From Solirubrobacteraceae bacterium (GTDB lineage Bacteria > Actinomycetota > Thermoleophilia > Solirubrobacterales > Solirubrobacteraceae): DNA of 36,221 nt. The stretch is from the NCBI GenBank assembly GCA_017882425.1, contig JADGPM010000264.1, positions 1-36,221 on the forward strand, given 5' to 3'. Both the position numbers and the translations under genes were made by a program. Of the stretch, positions 1 through 8,763 are shown piece by piece (the stretch's first letter is position 1; each line of letters opens with the position of its first letter). The notes under the pieces are model-generated. The model was not told the DNA's origin and did no database searches. It was given only the letters and a program-made list of their open reading frames with translations.

Positions 1-2
1 CG

Positions 3-623
3 CCGGACCGCCTCACCGCGTTCCTCGAGGGCCGCGCGCTGCGGGTCTTCCTGGCCCCCGCCGGCCTGGCGCGCGTCACGGCGGTCGGCGCGAGCGTGGC
101 ATTCGCCGGGCTGCGGCGCCTGACCGGCGTCAACCTGCTCGAGGATCTCGCCGTGTTCTTCCAGGCGCTCAGCGGCCTCACCGACGGCTTCCGGCGCCGT
201 GCCGCAGCGGTCAAGGAGCTGCTCGCCGACCCCACCACGACGTTCCTCGTGATCACGTCGCCCGAGCGCGGGCCGGCCGCGGAGGCCTCCTACTTCGCCG
301 GCAGGCTGCGCGCGGCCGGCCTCCCGTACGGCGGCCTGATCGTCAACCGCGTGCACCCGGTCGATCCCGCAGAGCGGGATCAGCCGACCACCGCGGCGCG
401 CCTCGAGGACGCGCTGGGGCCGGCACTGGCGCGGCGCGTCGCTCGCACGCATGCCGATCTCCAGGTGCTCGCCCGCCGCGACGCGGCGACGATCCGGCGA
501 TTGTGCGCCGACGTCGGCGAGCACGATCCGGTGCTCGTCGCGGACCTCGAGAGCGACGTGCACGATCTGGCCGCGCTGGCCGCCGTCCGGGCGCGGCTCT
601 TCGGCGCTGCGGCCGCCCCGTAG
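3..623 (+). CDS. ArsA-like anion-transporting ATPase family protein, C-terminal part (5' end outside window)
   Basis: Open frame runs from the window edge through the listed 96..623 ORF (PDRLTAFLEGRALRVFLAPAGLARV...); residues such as LEDLAVFFQALSGLTDGFRRRAAAVKELL, TTFLVITSPE, EASYFAGRL and GGLIVNRVHP resemble the C-terminal half of ArsA/GET3-like ATPases. Confidence 0.75.
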   Translation, partial: PDRLTAFLEGRALRVFLAPAGLARVTAVGASVAFAGLRRLTGVNLLEDLAVFFQALSGLTDGFRRRAAAVKELLADPTTTFLVITSPERGPAAEASYFAGRLRAAGLPYGGLIVNRVHPVDPAERDQPTTAARLEDALGPALARRVARTHADLQVLARRDAATIRRLCADVGEHDPVLVADLESDVHDLAALAAVRARLFGAAAAP

Positions 624-716
624 TTGCCCGCCGCCGATGCGGTGAATGCCGGATGCCGTGCTGGCACCGGCCGCATAGCGTCCGGGAGGCAACCCCGCCC
701 AGCGAAGGAGATCGCC

Positions 717-1094
717 GTGGACCGCTTCAAGCTCTGGCTCAGCCGCTACGCCGACGCCTGGCGGGCCGGCGACCCCGACGCGCTCGTCGGGCTCTTCACG
801 CCGGCCGCGCTCTACCAGGACGCCCCGTTCTCCGAACCGCTCCAGGGGCGGGACGCGATTCACGACTACTGGGCGCAGGGCGTGCGCCACAGCAAGCGCG
901 ACGTCGAGTACGAGGCGCAGGCGCTGGCGGTCAGCGACGAGGTCGGGCTGGCCCACTGGCACGCGGAGTTCACCTCGGAGCCCGCGGAGCACCGGGTCGA
1001 GCTCGACGGCATCCTCATGGCCACGATCGACGAGCATGGGCAGTGCACGAGCTTCCGCGAGTGGTGGCACCGCCTCGAGGATCACGGCATGTGA
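717..1094 (+). CDS. SnoaL/NTF2-like domain protein
   Basis: GTG start at 717 preceded by GAAGGAG; WLSRYADAWRAGDPDALVGLFTPAALYQDAPF...GRDAIHDYW is a typical SnoaL-like pattern. Confidence 0.8.
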   Translation: MDRFKLWLSRYADAWRAGDPDALVGLFTPAALYQDAPFSEPLQGRDAIHDYWAQGVRHSKRDVEYEAQALAVSDEVGLAHWHAEFTSEPAEHRVELDGILMATIDEHGQCTSFREWWHRLEDHGM

Positions 1095-1125
1095 GCTGCG
1101 TGGGACGGCTCACGCCCGCGCGGGC

Positions 1126-1920
1126 TCAGCCGAGCAGGCGCCCGCCGTCGACCACGATCTGTGTGCCCGTCAGGTAGCTCGCAAGGTCCGAGGCGAGGAA
1201 CAGGGCCGCGCGCCCGATGTCGTCCGGGTCGCCCATGCGGCCCATCGGGATGAGCTGCTCGAACGCGCGGATCATGTCCTGATCGGTGTCCCCCACCCCG
1301 GGCGTCAGGATGCCGCCCGGAGCGATCGCGTTGACCCAGATGCGGTGCGGCGCGAGCTCCAGCGCGACGTTCTTCGTGAAGCCCCACACGCCGTGCTTGG
1401 AGGCGTCATAGGCGGCCAGCCCGACCGACGACGGGTGCAGCGCGTCGATCGAGGTCACGTTGATGACGCGCCCACCGGCGCCCCGCTCGATCATCCGCCG
1501 CGCGACCGCGCGCGTGCAGAGGAACGGGCCGACGAGGTTCACGTCGAGCACGCGGCGCAGCAGCGCGGTCTCGAGCTCCAGCAGCGGCGCCATCGGGAAG
1601 ATGCCGGCGTTGTTCACGAGCAGGTCGATGTGCCCGAAACGCTCGAGGACGTCCGCGACCATCGACTCGACGTCGGCCTCGCTGCTGACGTCGGTGACCA
1701 TCGCGATCGCGCTTCCCGGGCGTGCGCCGTCCAGCGCCGCGGCGACCGTGCCGCCCTCGGGGTCGGGGTCGGCGATTGCGACGTCGGCGCCGGCTTCGTG
1801 CAGCCGCCGAGCGATGCCGAGCCCGATGCCCTTCGCGCCGCCGGTCACGATCGCGACGCGACCGCCGAGGTCGGTCAGGTCCTGCAGGGACGGGTTCTCG
1901 CGTCCTTCGGTGGCGGCCAT
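1126..1920 (-). CDS. SDR family oxidoreductase
   Basis: TGGAKGIG cofactor motif, NNAG, YDASKHG catalytic motif; ATG at 1920 with upstream GAGGAG. Confidence 0.92.
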   Translation of the reverse strand: MAATEGRENPSLQDLTDLGGRVAIVTGGAKGIGLGIARRLHEAGADVAIADPDPEGGTVAAALDGARPGSAIAMVTDVSSEADVESMVADVLERFGHIDLLVNNAGIFPMAPLLELETALLRRVLDVNLVGPFLCTRAVARRMIERGAGGRVINVTSIDALHPSSVGLAAYDASKHGVWGFTKNVALELAPHRIWVNAIAPGGILTPGVGDTDQDMIRAFEQLIPMGRMGDPDDIGRAALFLASDLASYLTGTQIVVDGGRLLG

Positions 1921-2019
1921 CGCGTGCTGCGCTCCTCGCGGTCGGTGAACCTTTGCGGTCACGATCCCGTTGCGCCGGCCTGCGGGCATCGGGGAAACCC
2001 CGACACGCGGCGTGGCCGA

Positions 2020-4443
2020 CTACGACGCGGGCCGCGACCGGCCGCCGTCGCCGCGCATCGCGCGCGCCGCTTCGGCGAATCCCGCCAGGCGCGTCGCGAC
2101 ACGCGCGTTGAGGCTGCCGGGAGGCCAGGACCCGTCCGGTCGGCGCGCGCCGGCACGCCCGCCCGCCAGCAGCTCGAAGGCCTCGTCGCAATCGGCGATC
2201 GGCCAGATCCGGAAGCGCCGCGCGCGAACGGCGTCGACGACCTCCGGGTCGAGCATGAGGTGGCGCAGGTTGGCGCGCGGGAGGATGACGCCCTGCTCCC
2301 CGGTGAGGCCGGCGTCGCGGCAGAGCGCGAAGTACCCCTCGATCTTCTCGTTCACCCCACCGACGGCCTGCACGACGCCGTGCTGATCGAGCGATCCCGT
2401 CACGGCCACGGACTGGTCGAGCGGGATGCGCCCGATCGCCGACAGCAGGACGACGAGCTCCGCGACCGACGCGGAGTCGCCCTCGATCGACCCGTAGGAC
2501 TGCTCGGCGACGATGCTGCCGCGCAGCGAGAGCGGTGTGTCGGCGCCGTAGCGGGCGGCCAGGAGGCCCGAGAGGATGAGGAAGCCCTTGTCGTGGATCG
2601 GGCCGCTGAGCTCGACCTCGCGGTCGATGTCGATCACGGCGCCCTCGCCCGCGGCGGCCGCGGCCGAGAGCCGGATGGGATGACCGAACGCGTGCTCGCC
2701 CGCGATCGAGACCGCCAGGCCGTTGACCTGGCCGACGGCCTCGCCGGTGACCTCGATGCGCAGCGTCCCCTCGAGCATGACCTCGCGCAGGCGCTGCTCG
2801 GGGCGGTCGGCGCGATGGCGCCGTGCGGCCAGCGCCGCGTGCACGTGCTCGCGCCCGACGCGCCGCGCGCCCTGACGCGAGGCCTCCTGCGCGGCCTCGG
2901 CGGCGGTGTCGGTCAGGGGGCGAACGCGCGTGGAGAGCCGGTCACGGTCGGCGGCCAGGCGTGAGCCGTGCTCGACCATCGCGGCGACGGCGCCGCGGTC
3001 GAAGCCGGGCAGGCCACGGTCGTCGGCCAGTGCACGCAGGAGCGCGGCGTAGCCGGCGATCCCGACCGCGTCGCGCGGCATGTCGGCCTGGAAGTCCGCG
3101 CGCAGCTTGAAGAGGCGCGCGACGTCCTCGTCGAACGCGCGGAGCAGCTCGTAGAGGTCGGTCGAGGCGATCAGGACGACCATCAGGTCGACGCCCATCG
3201 GCTCGGGGTCCAGGGTGACCCCGGGGAACAGCATGTACTGGACGGCGAGGTTCTCGATCTTCGCCCGCCTGGTCCGCAGCACGTCCTTCAGGCGCGGCCA
3301 CACGCCGGGCTTGGAGAGCACGTCGGCTGCGTCGAGCACCAGGTAGCCGCCGGCGGCGCGATGCACCGCGCCCGCGCGCAGGTGGCGGTGATCGGTGCGC
3401 GCCGATCCGAACTCCGTCTCGTACTCGGCGCGGCCGAACAGGTCGTAGAAGGAGGTGTCCGTCGGGATGACGACCGGGGCGCCCGCTCCGGGCTCGTGCG
3501 TGACGAGCACGTTCACCGCGTAGCGGGTGTGAAGGTCGCCGTCCGGCGCGAGCCCGCGCAGCATCGGCGGGACCGCCTCGGCGTCCGGCGGTGCGCGCAG
3601 CGCGTCCAGGTGCTCGATCGCGTCCTCGCGCATGTCGTCGAGCCACTCCGCGACGCCGTCCGCATCGCCGTCGGCCCAGCGCGCGCGCACCGCATCGAAC
3701 AGCCGGCCGGTCGCGAAGATCGCGACCTCGCGGTCGAGCTCCGCGTGGCGCGCCCGCACGTCCCGCTCGAGGTCGTGGATCGCGGCGAAGCCTTCCTGCA
3801 CGGGCGCCTTGAGCTCCTCCACCGCGTGCTCGAAGCGCTCGCGCAGGACGTCCGGGATCGTGTCCATCTCCGCGGGTGGGACGGGCCGGCCACCGACGAT
3901 CGGGAACGTCATGACGCCTCCCGGCGTGAGCTGCAGCGCGACCCCGCTGGCGACCGCGCGCTGCTCGAGCGCGTGGAAGATCGCGCCCCGGCGCCTGTCC
4001 AGCTCGTCCTGCAGCTCGCGGTGGCGTGTGCGATACCCCTCGCTCTCGAAGGCCTCGACGATCCGGCGCCGCGCATCGTCGACGAGCCCTTCGACGTCCG
4101 CGGCGAACGCCGGGCCCGAGCCGGTCGGAAGGCGACAGGCGCGCGGGCGCAGCGGCTCGCGGAAGTCCGGCAGGTACACGACGTCGGGGGGCGTCGGCTC
4201 GGTCTGCGCCCGTGCGCGCAGCCATGCCTCGATCGTCGACCGCCGGCCCGTGCCGGCAGCGCCGGTGGCGATGACGTGGAGCTGCTCGGCGCCGCTCGCT
4301 GCGGCGACCTCGAGCGTCTGCAGCACGCGCGGCTGCGGAATCGCCGGTCCGGGCGCGCCCCCGTCCGCAGCCGGGATCTCAGCGACGCGGCAGGGGCGGC
4401 GCAGGTCGGCCGCGGGCGCTCCGCGCGGGCGGCGACGGCTCAC
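2020..4443 (-). CDS. Lon-related (S16) ATP-dependent protease, YcbZ/LonH-like architecture
   Basis: C-terminal S16 signature with GDSASVAE (Ser) and GGVNEKIEG (Lys); N-terminal GAAGTGRRST P-loop-like segment and GGYLVLDAADVL Walker B-like segment. GTG start with GGAGG upstream. Confidence 0.88.
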   Translation of the reverse strand: MSRRRPRGAPAADLRRPCRVAEIPAADGGAPGPAIPQPRVLQTLEVAAASGAEQLHVIATGAAGTGRRSTIEAWLRARAQTEPTPPDVVYLPDFREPLRPRACRLPTGSGPAFAADVEGLVDDARRRIVEAFESEGYRTRHRELQDELDRRRGAIFHALEQRAVASGVALQLTPGGVMTFPIVGGRPVPPAEMDTIPDVLRERFEHAVEELKAPVQEGFAAIHDLERDVRARHAELDREVAIFATGRLFDAVRARWADGDADGVAEWLDDMREDAIEHLDALRAPPDAEAVPPMLRGLAPDGDLHTRYAVNVLVTHEPGAGAPVVIPTDTSFYDLFGRAEYETEFGSARTDHRHLRAGAVHRAAGGYLVLDAADVLSKPGVWPRLKDVLRTRRAKIENLAVQYMLFPGVTLDPEPMGVDLMVVLIASTDLYELLRAFDEDVARLFKLRADFQADMPRDAVGIAGYAALLRALADDRGLPGFDRGAVAAMVEHGSRLAADRDRLSTRVRPLTDTAAEAAQEASRQGARRVGREHVHAALAARRHRADRPEQRLREVMLEGTLRIEVTGEAVGQVNGLAVSIAGEHAFGHPIRLSAAAAAGEGAVIDIDREVELSGPIHDKGFLILSGLLAARYGADTPLSLRGSIVAEQSYGSIEGDSASVAELVVLLSAIGRIPLDQSVAVTGSLDQHGVVQAVGGVNEKIEGYFALCRDAGLTGEQGVILPRANLRHLMLDPEVVDAVRARRFRIWPIADCDEAFELLAGGRAGARRPDGSWPPGSLNARVATRLAGFAEAARAMRGDGGRSRPAS

Positions 4444-4591
4444 GACGCACCTCCGCAGAGCGTGTTCGACAGGTCAACCGGATCAGCGATGTTGCCGCCC
4501 TCCTTCGCGAGTGTGGACGCACCCTAGCCACGAACAGGCACCCCCGCATGCTCGGTGAGCCGCAGCGCGCACCACCTAGACTCGGACGCGG

Positions 4592-4900
4592 ATGGCGAAC
4601 GTCTTCAGGCGCCGGCGGCGCAGCGCGCAGGACACCGGCGACAGCGCCGAGGACCGCGCGCGCAGCGACAGCGAGTCGCGGCGCACCGCGGAGAACGACG
4701 CCGGCCGCGAGGCCTCCGAGCGCGCCGAGCGCAGCCAGGCCGCCGAGAACGAAGCGCGCCGCCTGGAGTCCGAGCGCGAGGCAGAGCGCCAGGGCTTGGA
4801 GAACGAGGCACGCCGCGAGGCGTCCGACGACGAGGCCCGCCGCCAGCTCGCCGAGAACGAGGCGCGGGCCCGCCGCGCACAGGACGACGACGGCGGCTGA
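4592..4900 (+). CDS. Small, extremely charged repetitive protein (predicted coiled-coil or disordered)
   Basis: 102 aa; repeats such as AENEARR, LENEARREASDDEARR, AENEARARR; TAGACT -10-like box 9 nt before ATG. Confidence 0.65.
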   Translation: MANVFRRRRRSAQDTGDSAEDRARSDSESRRTAENDAGREASERAERSQAAENEARRLESEREAERQGLENEARREASDDEARRQLAENEARARRAQDDDGG

Positions 4901-4926
4901 ACGGCGGCCGCCGCTCGGGCTGGTCG

Positions 4927-5202
4927 CTAGGCGGCCGGGCCCAGCGGCTCGCCCGAGCGCACCCGGGCCGCCATCGCGCTGGACTCCTCGCGGTAGGCCG
5001 TCCCGTCCGGCAGCTCGATCACGGGAAGCAGCTTCTGGCCGCTCAGCGCGACGATCTCCGGACGCTTGCCCTTCAGGTAGCCGTGCTTGACGACGTCGTA
5101 GGCGATGCCCTGCTCGTCGAGCGCGCGCTGCACCTTCCAGCACGCGTCGAGATCGGTGTGCAGAAACGTGTAGGAGCAGCGGTGCAGCTTGATGTCGGCC
5201 AT
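4927..5202 (-). CDS. Glutathione S-transferase N-terminal/glutaredoxin-like domain protein
   Basis: Thioredoxin-fold layout: LHRCSYTFLHTDLDACWKVQRALDEQGIAYDVV...LPVIELPDGTAYREES; 91 aa. Confidence 0.75.
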   Translation of the reverse strand: MADIKLHRCSYTFLHTDLDACWKVQRALDEQGIAYDVVKHGYLKGKRPEIVALSGQKLLPVIELPDGTAYREESSAMAARVRSGEPLGPAA

Positions 5203-5221
5203 CGGCGGACCCTACTCGTGA

Positions 5222-6904
5222 TCAGCCCGCGAGCCGCGGTGCGGGCGTGTCCGTGCGGGCGCACTCGGCGGCGAGGACCTCCTCCAGGCGCCGGCGCTCG
5301 CGCTCGGCGGCCCGCGTGCGGCCGCGGCCGGTGCGCACGCCGACGAGGTTCAGCGTCTCGTCCGGGTCGGCCTCGAGGTCGTAGAGCTCGTACTCCGGCG
5401 CGACCCGCCCGGCGGGGTCGAGATAGACCGCGTACTTCCAGCGCTGCTCGCGCACGCAGCGCACGCGGTTGGGCTGGCCCGGCGCCTCCTGGCGCGCCGT
5501 GCCCGCCTGGTGGTCGTCATAGGTGAACAGCACGTGGTCTGCCACCGCCTCGGCCGGCGGCGCGTCGAGCACGCCGCCGAAGTCGATCCCACTGGCGTGG
5601 ACGGCCTCGCCGTCCGGGCTCGCATGGCGGGCGAGGATCCCGCAGAGGCTCTCGCCGTCCAGCGTCCCGTCGAGCGGCGCGCCGGCGAGACCCAGCAGCG
5701 TCGGCACGAGGTCGATCAGCGAGGCCGGCGTGTCCGTCTGTGCGCCGCCCGGGAAGAGCAGCGGGTTGGAGACGACGAGCGGGACGCGCAGCGTCTCCTC
5801 GTAGGCGTTGAACATCTTCTGGCGCAGGCCGCCGTGCGAGAGCCCCATCTCGCCGTGGTCGGAGATCCGCGCGATCACGGTGCGGGAGCGCAGCGAGCCC
5901 GGGTCGGTCGCGTCGCCGAGCGCGCCGAGCAGGCGCCCGATCTTGTCGTCGACGAGCCCCTGCAGGTGGGCGTAGAAGTTCACGTAGTCGAGCTGCTCCT
6001 CGCGCGAGCCCAGCGCGCCGAGGTACGAGGTCTGCCCGAGCTTCATCAGCGAGTGGACGGCGGGCTTCTCCTCGAGCGTCTCGTCGACCGAGGGCGGCAG
6101 CTGGACGCCGAGCCCGGCGAAGTCCTCGCGGCGGTAGCCGCCCGCCCGGTAGGAGCCCGGATAGCCGAGCACGTCGTGCGGGTTGACGAGCGAGACGACC
6201 AGGCAGAACGGCTCGGGCAGGTCCGCGCGCGCGAGGAACGCCTCGACCTGGCGGGTGTAGTCCTCGTCCCAGCCCTCGCCGGTGCGCCCGGCGTTGCCGC
6301 CGCCGAAGTGCGTCTCGTCCGCGTTCTCGCCCGCGTCCGGCGGCTCCCAGCCGCCGAACCCGAAGTCGCGGTCCAGGCGCTGGGCGTCCGCGGCGCCCCA
6401 GTCGTGGCCGCCGGCCAGCGGCGCCGTGAGGTGCCACTTGCCCTTGTAGACGACCGTGTAGCCGGCCTCGCGCAGCCGCGTCCCGAGCGTCGGCACGTCG
6501 GCGGGCAGCTCCGGCTCGTTCCCGCCCTCGGGCCCGAGGCGCAGCAGGCCGCGGGCGAAGTTCGTGGCCAGCCGGGCGCGCGGCACCTCGCCGCTGGCCG
6601 CCAGCGTCCCGACCTCGCGCAGGATGTCGGGGAGGTTGCGCGGATCGGGCTGCAGGTCGGCGTTCGTCAGCGTCAGCGTCACACCGTGGCGCGAGGGATA
6701 GGTGCCGGTGAGGAACGACGCGCGGCTCGGCGAGCACATCGCCGACGCCGTGCACGCCTGCCTGAACGACAGGCCGGTGCGGCGCAGCTCGGCGTCATTG
6801 GGGGTCAGCGCGTCGAGCCAGCCCGGCTCCTCGGGCCAGTGCATCGGCGCACGCTGCTGATCGGTGACGAGCAGGACGAGGTTCGGGCGCCGCGGTGCGC
6901 TCAT
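5222..6904 (-). CDS. Type I sulfatase (arylsulfatase/alkaline phosphatase superfamily)
   Basis: N-terminal RPNLVLLVTDQQR and CSPSRASFLTGTYPSRHG (C-x-P-x-R formylglycine motif); ISDHGEMG; GKWHL. Confidence 0.93.
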   Translation of the reverse strand: MSAPRRPNLVLLVTDQQRAPMHWPEEPGWLDALTPNDAELRRTGLSFRQACTASAMCSPSRASFLTGTYPSRHGVTLTLTNADLQPDPRNLPDILREVGTLAASGEVPRARLATNFARGLLRLGPEGGNEPELPADVPTLGTRLREAGYTVVYKGKWHLTAPLAGGHDWGAADAQRLDRDFGFGGWEPPDAGENADETHFGGGNAGRTGEGWDEDYTRQVEAFLARADLPEPFCLVVSLVNPHDVLGYPGSYRAGGYRREDFAGLGVQLPPSVDETLEEKPAVHSLMKLGQTSYLGALGSREEQLDYVNFYAHLQGLVDDKIGRLLGALGDATDPGSLRSRTVIARISDHGEMGLSHGGLRQKMFNAYEETLRVPLVVSNPLLFPGGAQTDTPASLIDLVPTLLGLAGAPLDGTLDGESLCGILARHASPDGEAVHASGIDFGGVLDAPPAEAVADHVLFTYDDHQAGTARQEAPGQPNRVRCVREQRWKYAVYLDPAGRVAPEYELYDLEADPDETLNLVGVRTGRGRTRAAERERRRLEEVLAAECARTDTPAPRLAG

Positions 6905-7341
6905 GCCGGCGGCCGGGCGTCGCCGAGGCCCGGCTCGCAGCGGATGATGACCGCGCGCTCGAGGCCGGCGCTGCGGTGCGCGAGCGCGGGCAGGATCGCG
7001 GGATCCATCGCCAGCGCGAGGAACGCCGCGTGGCTCGGGTACTCGACCGCGATCACGTCGTCGCAGCCCTCGCCGGGCGCGCCGATGACGTGCCCGGGGC
7101 TGTGGGTGTGCCAGAGGATGCGGCCGCCCTCGCGCGCCAGGACGCCCTGCGCGACCGCGCCGTAGCGCTCGTAGGCCTCGCGGCCGCTGACGTCCGCGCT
7201 CATCCCGCCGGGCGGCTCGCCCTCGTAGGCCGCGCGCTCGCGGTAGGTGTTGAGGTTCAGCATGATCACCGGGCGGTCGTCCGGCCCGCCGGCGACGGCG
7301 GCGACCTCGGCGAGCTGCTCCTGCGTGGGGTTGACGGGCAT
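6901..7341 (-). CDS. DUF1330-like protein
   Basis: EYPSHAAFLALAMDPAILPALAHRSAGLERAVIIRCEP resembles DUF1330; ATG at 7341 with AAGGGAGA upstream; 4-bp ATGA overlap with the sulfatase start. Confidence 0.75.
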   Translation of the reverse strand: MPVNPTQEQLAEVAAVAGGPDDRPVIMLNLNTYRERAAYEGEPPGGMSADVSGREAYERYGAVAQGVLAREGGRILWHTHSPGHVIGAPGEGCDDVIAVEYPSHAAFLALAMDPAILPALAHRSAGLERAVIIRCEPGLGDARPPA

Positions 7342-7361
7342 GGCTGGTGTCTCCCTTGCGG

Positions 7362-8069
7362 CTAGCGGCGTTCGAGCTGGTAGGTGTCCTGGAGGTCGTC
7401 CTGCAGCACGGTCGCGCGGCCGGTCGTCGTCAGCGCGAGCGGGGCCTTCAGGACCCGGCTGCGGTAGCGCCAGCCTGCCGGAAGCTTCAGCCGCGCGCCC
7501 AGCGTCGGCAGCTTCGCCAGCGTCTGCATGGGGTCGACGATCTGCGCGTAGGCCTGCATGAGGTAGACCGTGCCGCCCGGGGCGAGCAACTCGAAGACGC
7601 GGCGCCCGCGCTTCCACGCGAAGGTGTTGCGGCGGTTGACCGTGACCTGCGTGTACGGCGCCGCGCCCGGGACGCCGTTCGTGATCGGGACCTGCACCGT
7701 GGCGATGCGCCGCATGCGCAGGCCGTTGAACGAGCGCACCTGGCCCAGGCCATTGGCGAGCCGGATCGACGCCGAGTCCATGAGCCAGTGGCGCGGGCCG
7801 TTGAGCTGGACCGCGACGGCGCCGAACTCGGTCTTCAGCGCGTTCACGTCCGAGGCCTTCCACAGCGCCGGCGGGCAGTCGTTCAGGCCGTACGTGTTCC
7901 ACACGTCTGCGACGAGCTTCGGCAGCGTGCCGGTGACGACGAGGTACTCGCAGTAGCGGTCGTCGGCCATCCCCGTGGTGCGGGTCGGCGCGGCGGCGGC
8001 CGGCCCGGCGGCGACCAGGCACGCAAGGACGACGGTGACGCCGGCGAGCCGGCGGGCGCGAGCGAGCAT
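7362..8069 (-). CDS. Secreted protein of unknown function
   Basis: N-terminal signal peptide (MLARARRLAGVTVVLACLVAAGPAAAA); TAGCGT box 6 nt upstream of ATG; no family recognised with confidence. Confidence 0.75.
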   Translation of the reverse strand: MLARARRLAGVTVVLACLVAAGPAAAAPTRTTGMADDRYCEYLVVTGTLPKLVADVWNTYGLNDCPPALWKASDVNALKTEFGAVAVQLNGPRHWLMDSASIRLANGLGQVRSFNGLRMRRIATVQVPITNGVPGAAPYTQVTVNRRNTFAWKRGRRVFELLAPGGTVYLMQAYAQIVDPMQTLAKLPTLGARLKLPAGWRYRSRVLKAPLALTTTGRATVLQDDLQDTYQLERR

Positions 8070-8093
8070 GGCGTGACGCTACCAGCTGACGCG

Positions 8094-8124
8094 ACGCGCT
8101 GTGTCACACGGTGTCACAGCGCGT
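8094..8124. promoter_or_regulatory. Candidate TetR operator: 31-bp near-perfect palindrome ACGCGCTGTG-TCACACGGTGT-CACAGCGCGT
   Basis: Perfect 10-bp arms (8094-8103 / 8115-8124), 3 further complementary pairs inside; lies between the divergent secreted-protein gene and the tetR gene, over the expected -35 regions of both. Confidence 0.75.
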
Positions 8125-8136
8125 ATGCTGCTGCAC

Positions 8137-8763
8137 GTGAGCACATCCGCCACGCGACGCGAGCAGGTCCGCCAGAGCCGCGAGGAGGTCCGCGAGCGCA
8201 TCGTCGCGGCCGCCCGCGACCTGCTGCGCACGCGCTCGTTCGCCGAGCTCACCGTCGACGACGTCATGCGCACGGCCGGCCAGGGGCGCACCGTCTTCTA
8301 CCGCCACTTCGACGACCTGTCCGACCTGCTGCGCCGCTCCAGCCGCGAGGCGGTCGACGAGCTCTACGCCGCCCAGGAGCAGCTCACGCGCGAGAGTCCG
8401 CCGATGCCGCCCGGCGGCGCGCTGCGCAGCCTGCGCCCCGCCGTCGCCGTCTACGAGCGTCACGGCCCGCTGCTGCGCGCGGTCACCGAGGCGGCGGCGA
8501 GCGATCCGGAGATCGCGGCAGCGCTCGCGACGCTGCGCCGGCGCTTCGAGGACCTCGCCGTCAGTGTCCTCGAGGCGGCCGCGGCGCGCTCGCCGGCACC
8601 GCTCGCCGATGCGCGCCAGACGGCGCGCGCCCTGAACCTCATGAACGAGAGCTATCTGCTCGACGCCTTCGGGCGCGAGCCGCGCGTCGATCCCGAGGTC
8701 GCCGCGCGGACCCTGGCCGAGATCTGGACGGCCGCCGTGAACCCCCAGGGAGGAACCGCATGA
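8137..8763 (+). CDS. TetR/AcrR family transcriptional regulator
   Basis: HTH region REQVRQSREEVRERIVAAARDLLRTRSFAELTVDDVMRTAGQGRTVFYRHFDDLSDLL. Start most likely GTG 8137 (TATGCT box at 8124-8129) or ATG 8125; the track's 8101 start lies inside the palindrome. Confidence 0.92.
   Translation: MSTSATRREQVRQSREEVRERIVAAARDLLRTRSFAELTVDDVMRTAGQGRTVFYRHFDDLSDLLRRSSREAVDELYAAQEQLTRESPPMPPGGALRSLRPAVAVYERHGPLLRAVTEAAASDPEIAAALATLRRRFEDLAVSVLEAAAARSPAPLADARQTARALNLMNESYLLDAFGREPRVDPEVAARTLAEIWTAAVNPQGGTA

Noticed and set aside
1114-1125. GCCCGCGCGGGC palindrome between convergent SnoaL-like and SDR genes as a bidirectional terminator
   Set aside because: Self-complementary without a loop and lacking a U-tract; too common in DNA of this GC content to call.
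1036-2964. Long plus-strand ORF (642 aa) opposite the SDR and Lon-like genes
   Set aside because: Antisense shadow of two clear genes; Arg/Asp/Val/Ala-rich composition with no family pattern, typical of high-GC DNA.
8102-8118. Two TGTCACA copies resembling ECF41-type -35 elements
   Set aside because: No CGTC at the needed distance and no ECF sigma gene in the window; the copies are explained as part of the TetR-type palindrome.
8101-8136. Track start (GTG 8101) for the TetR protein
   Set aside because: It lies inside the palindrome and upstream of the likely -10 box; GTG 8137 or ATG 8125 fit better.
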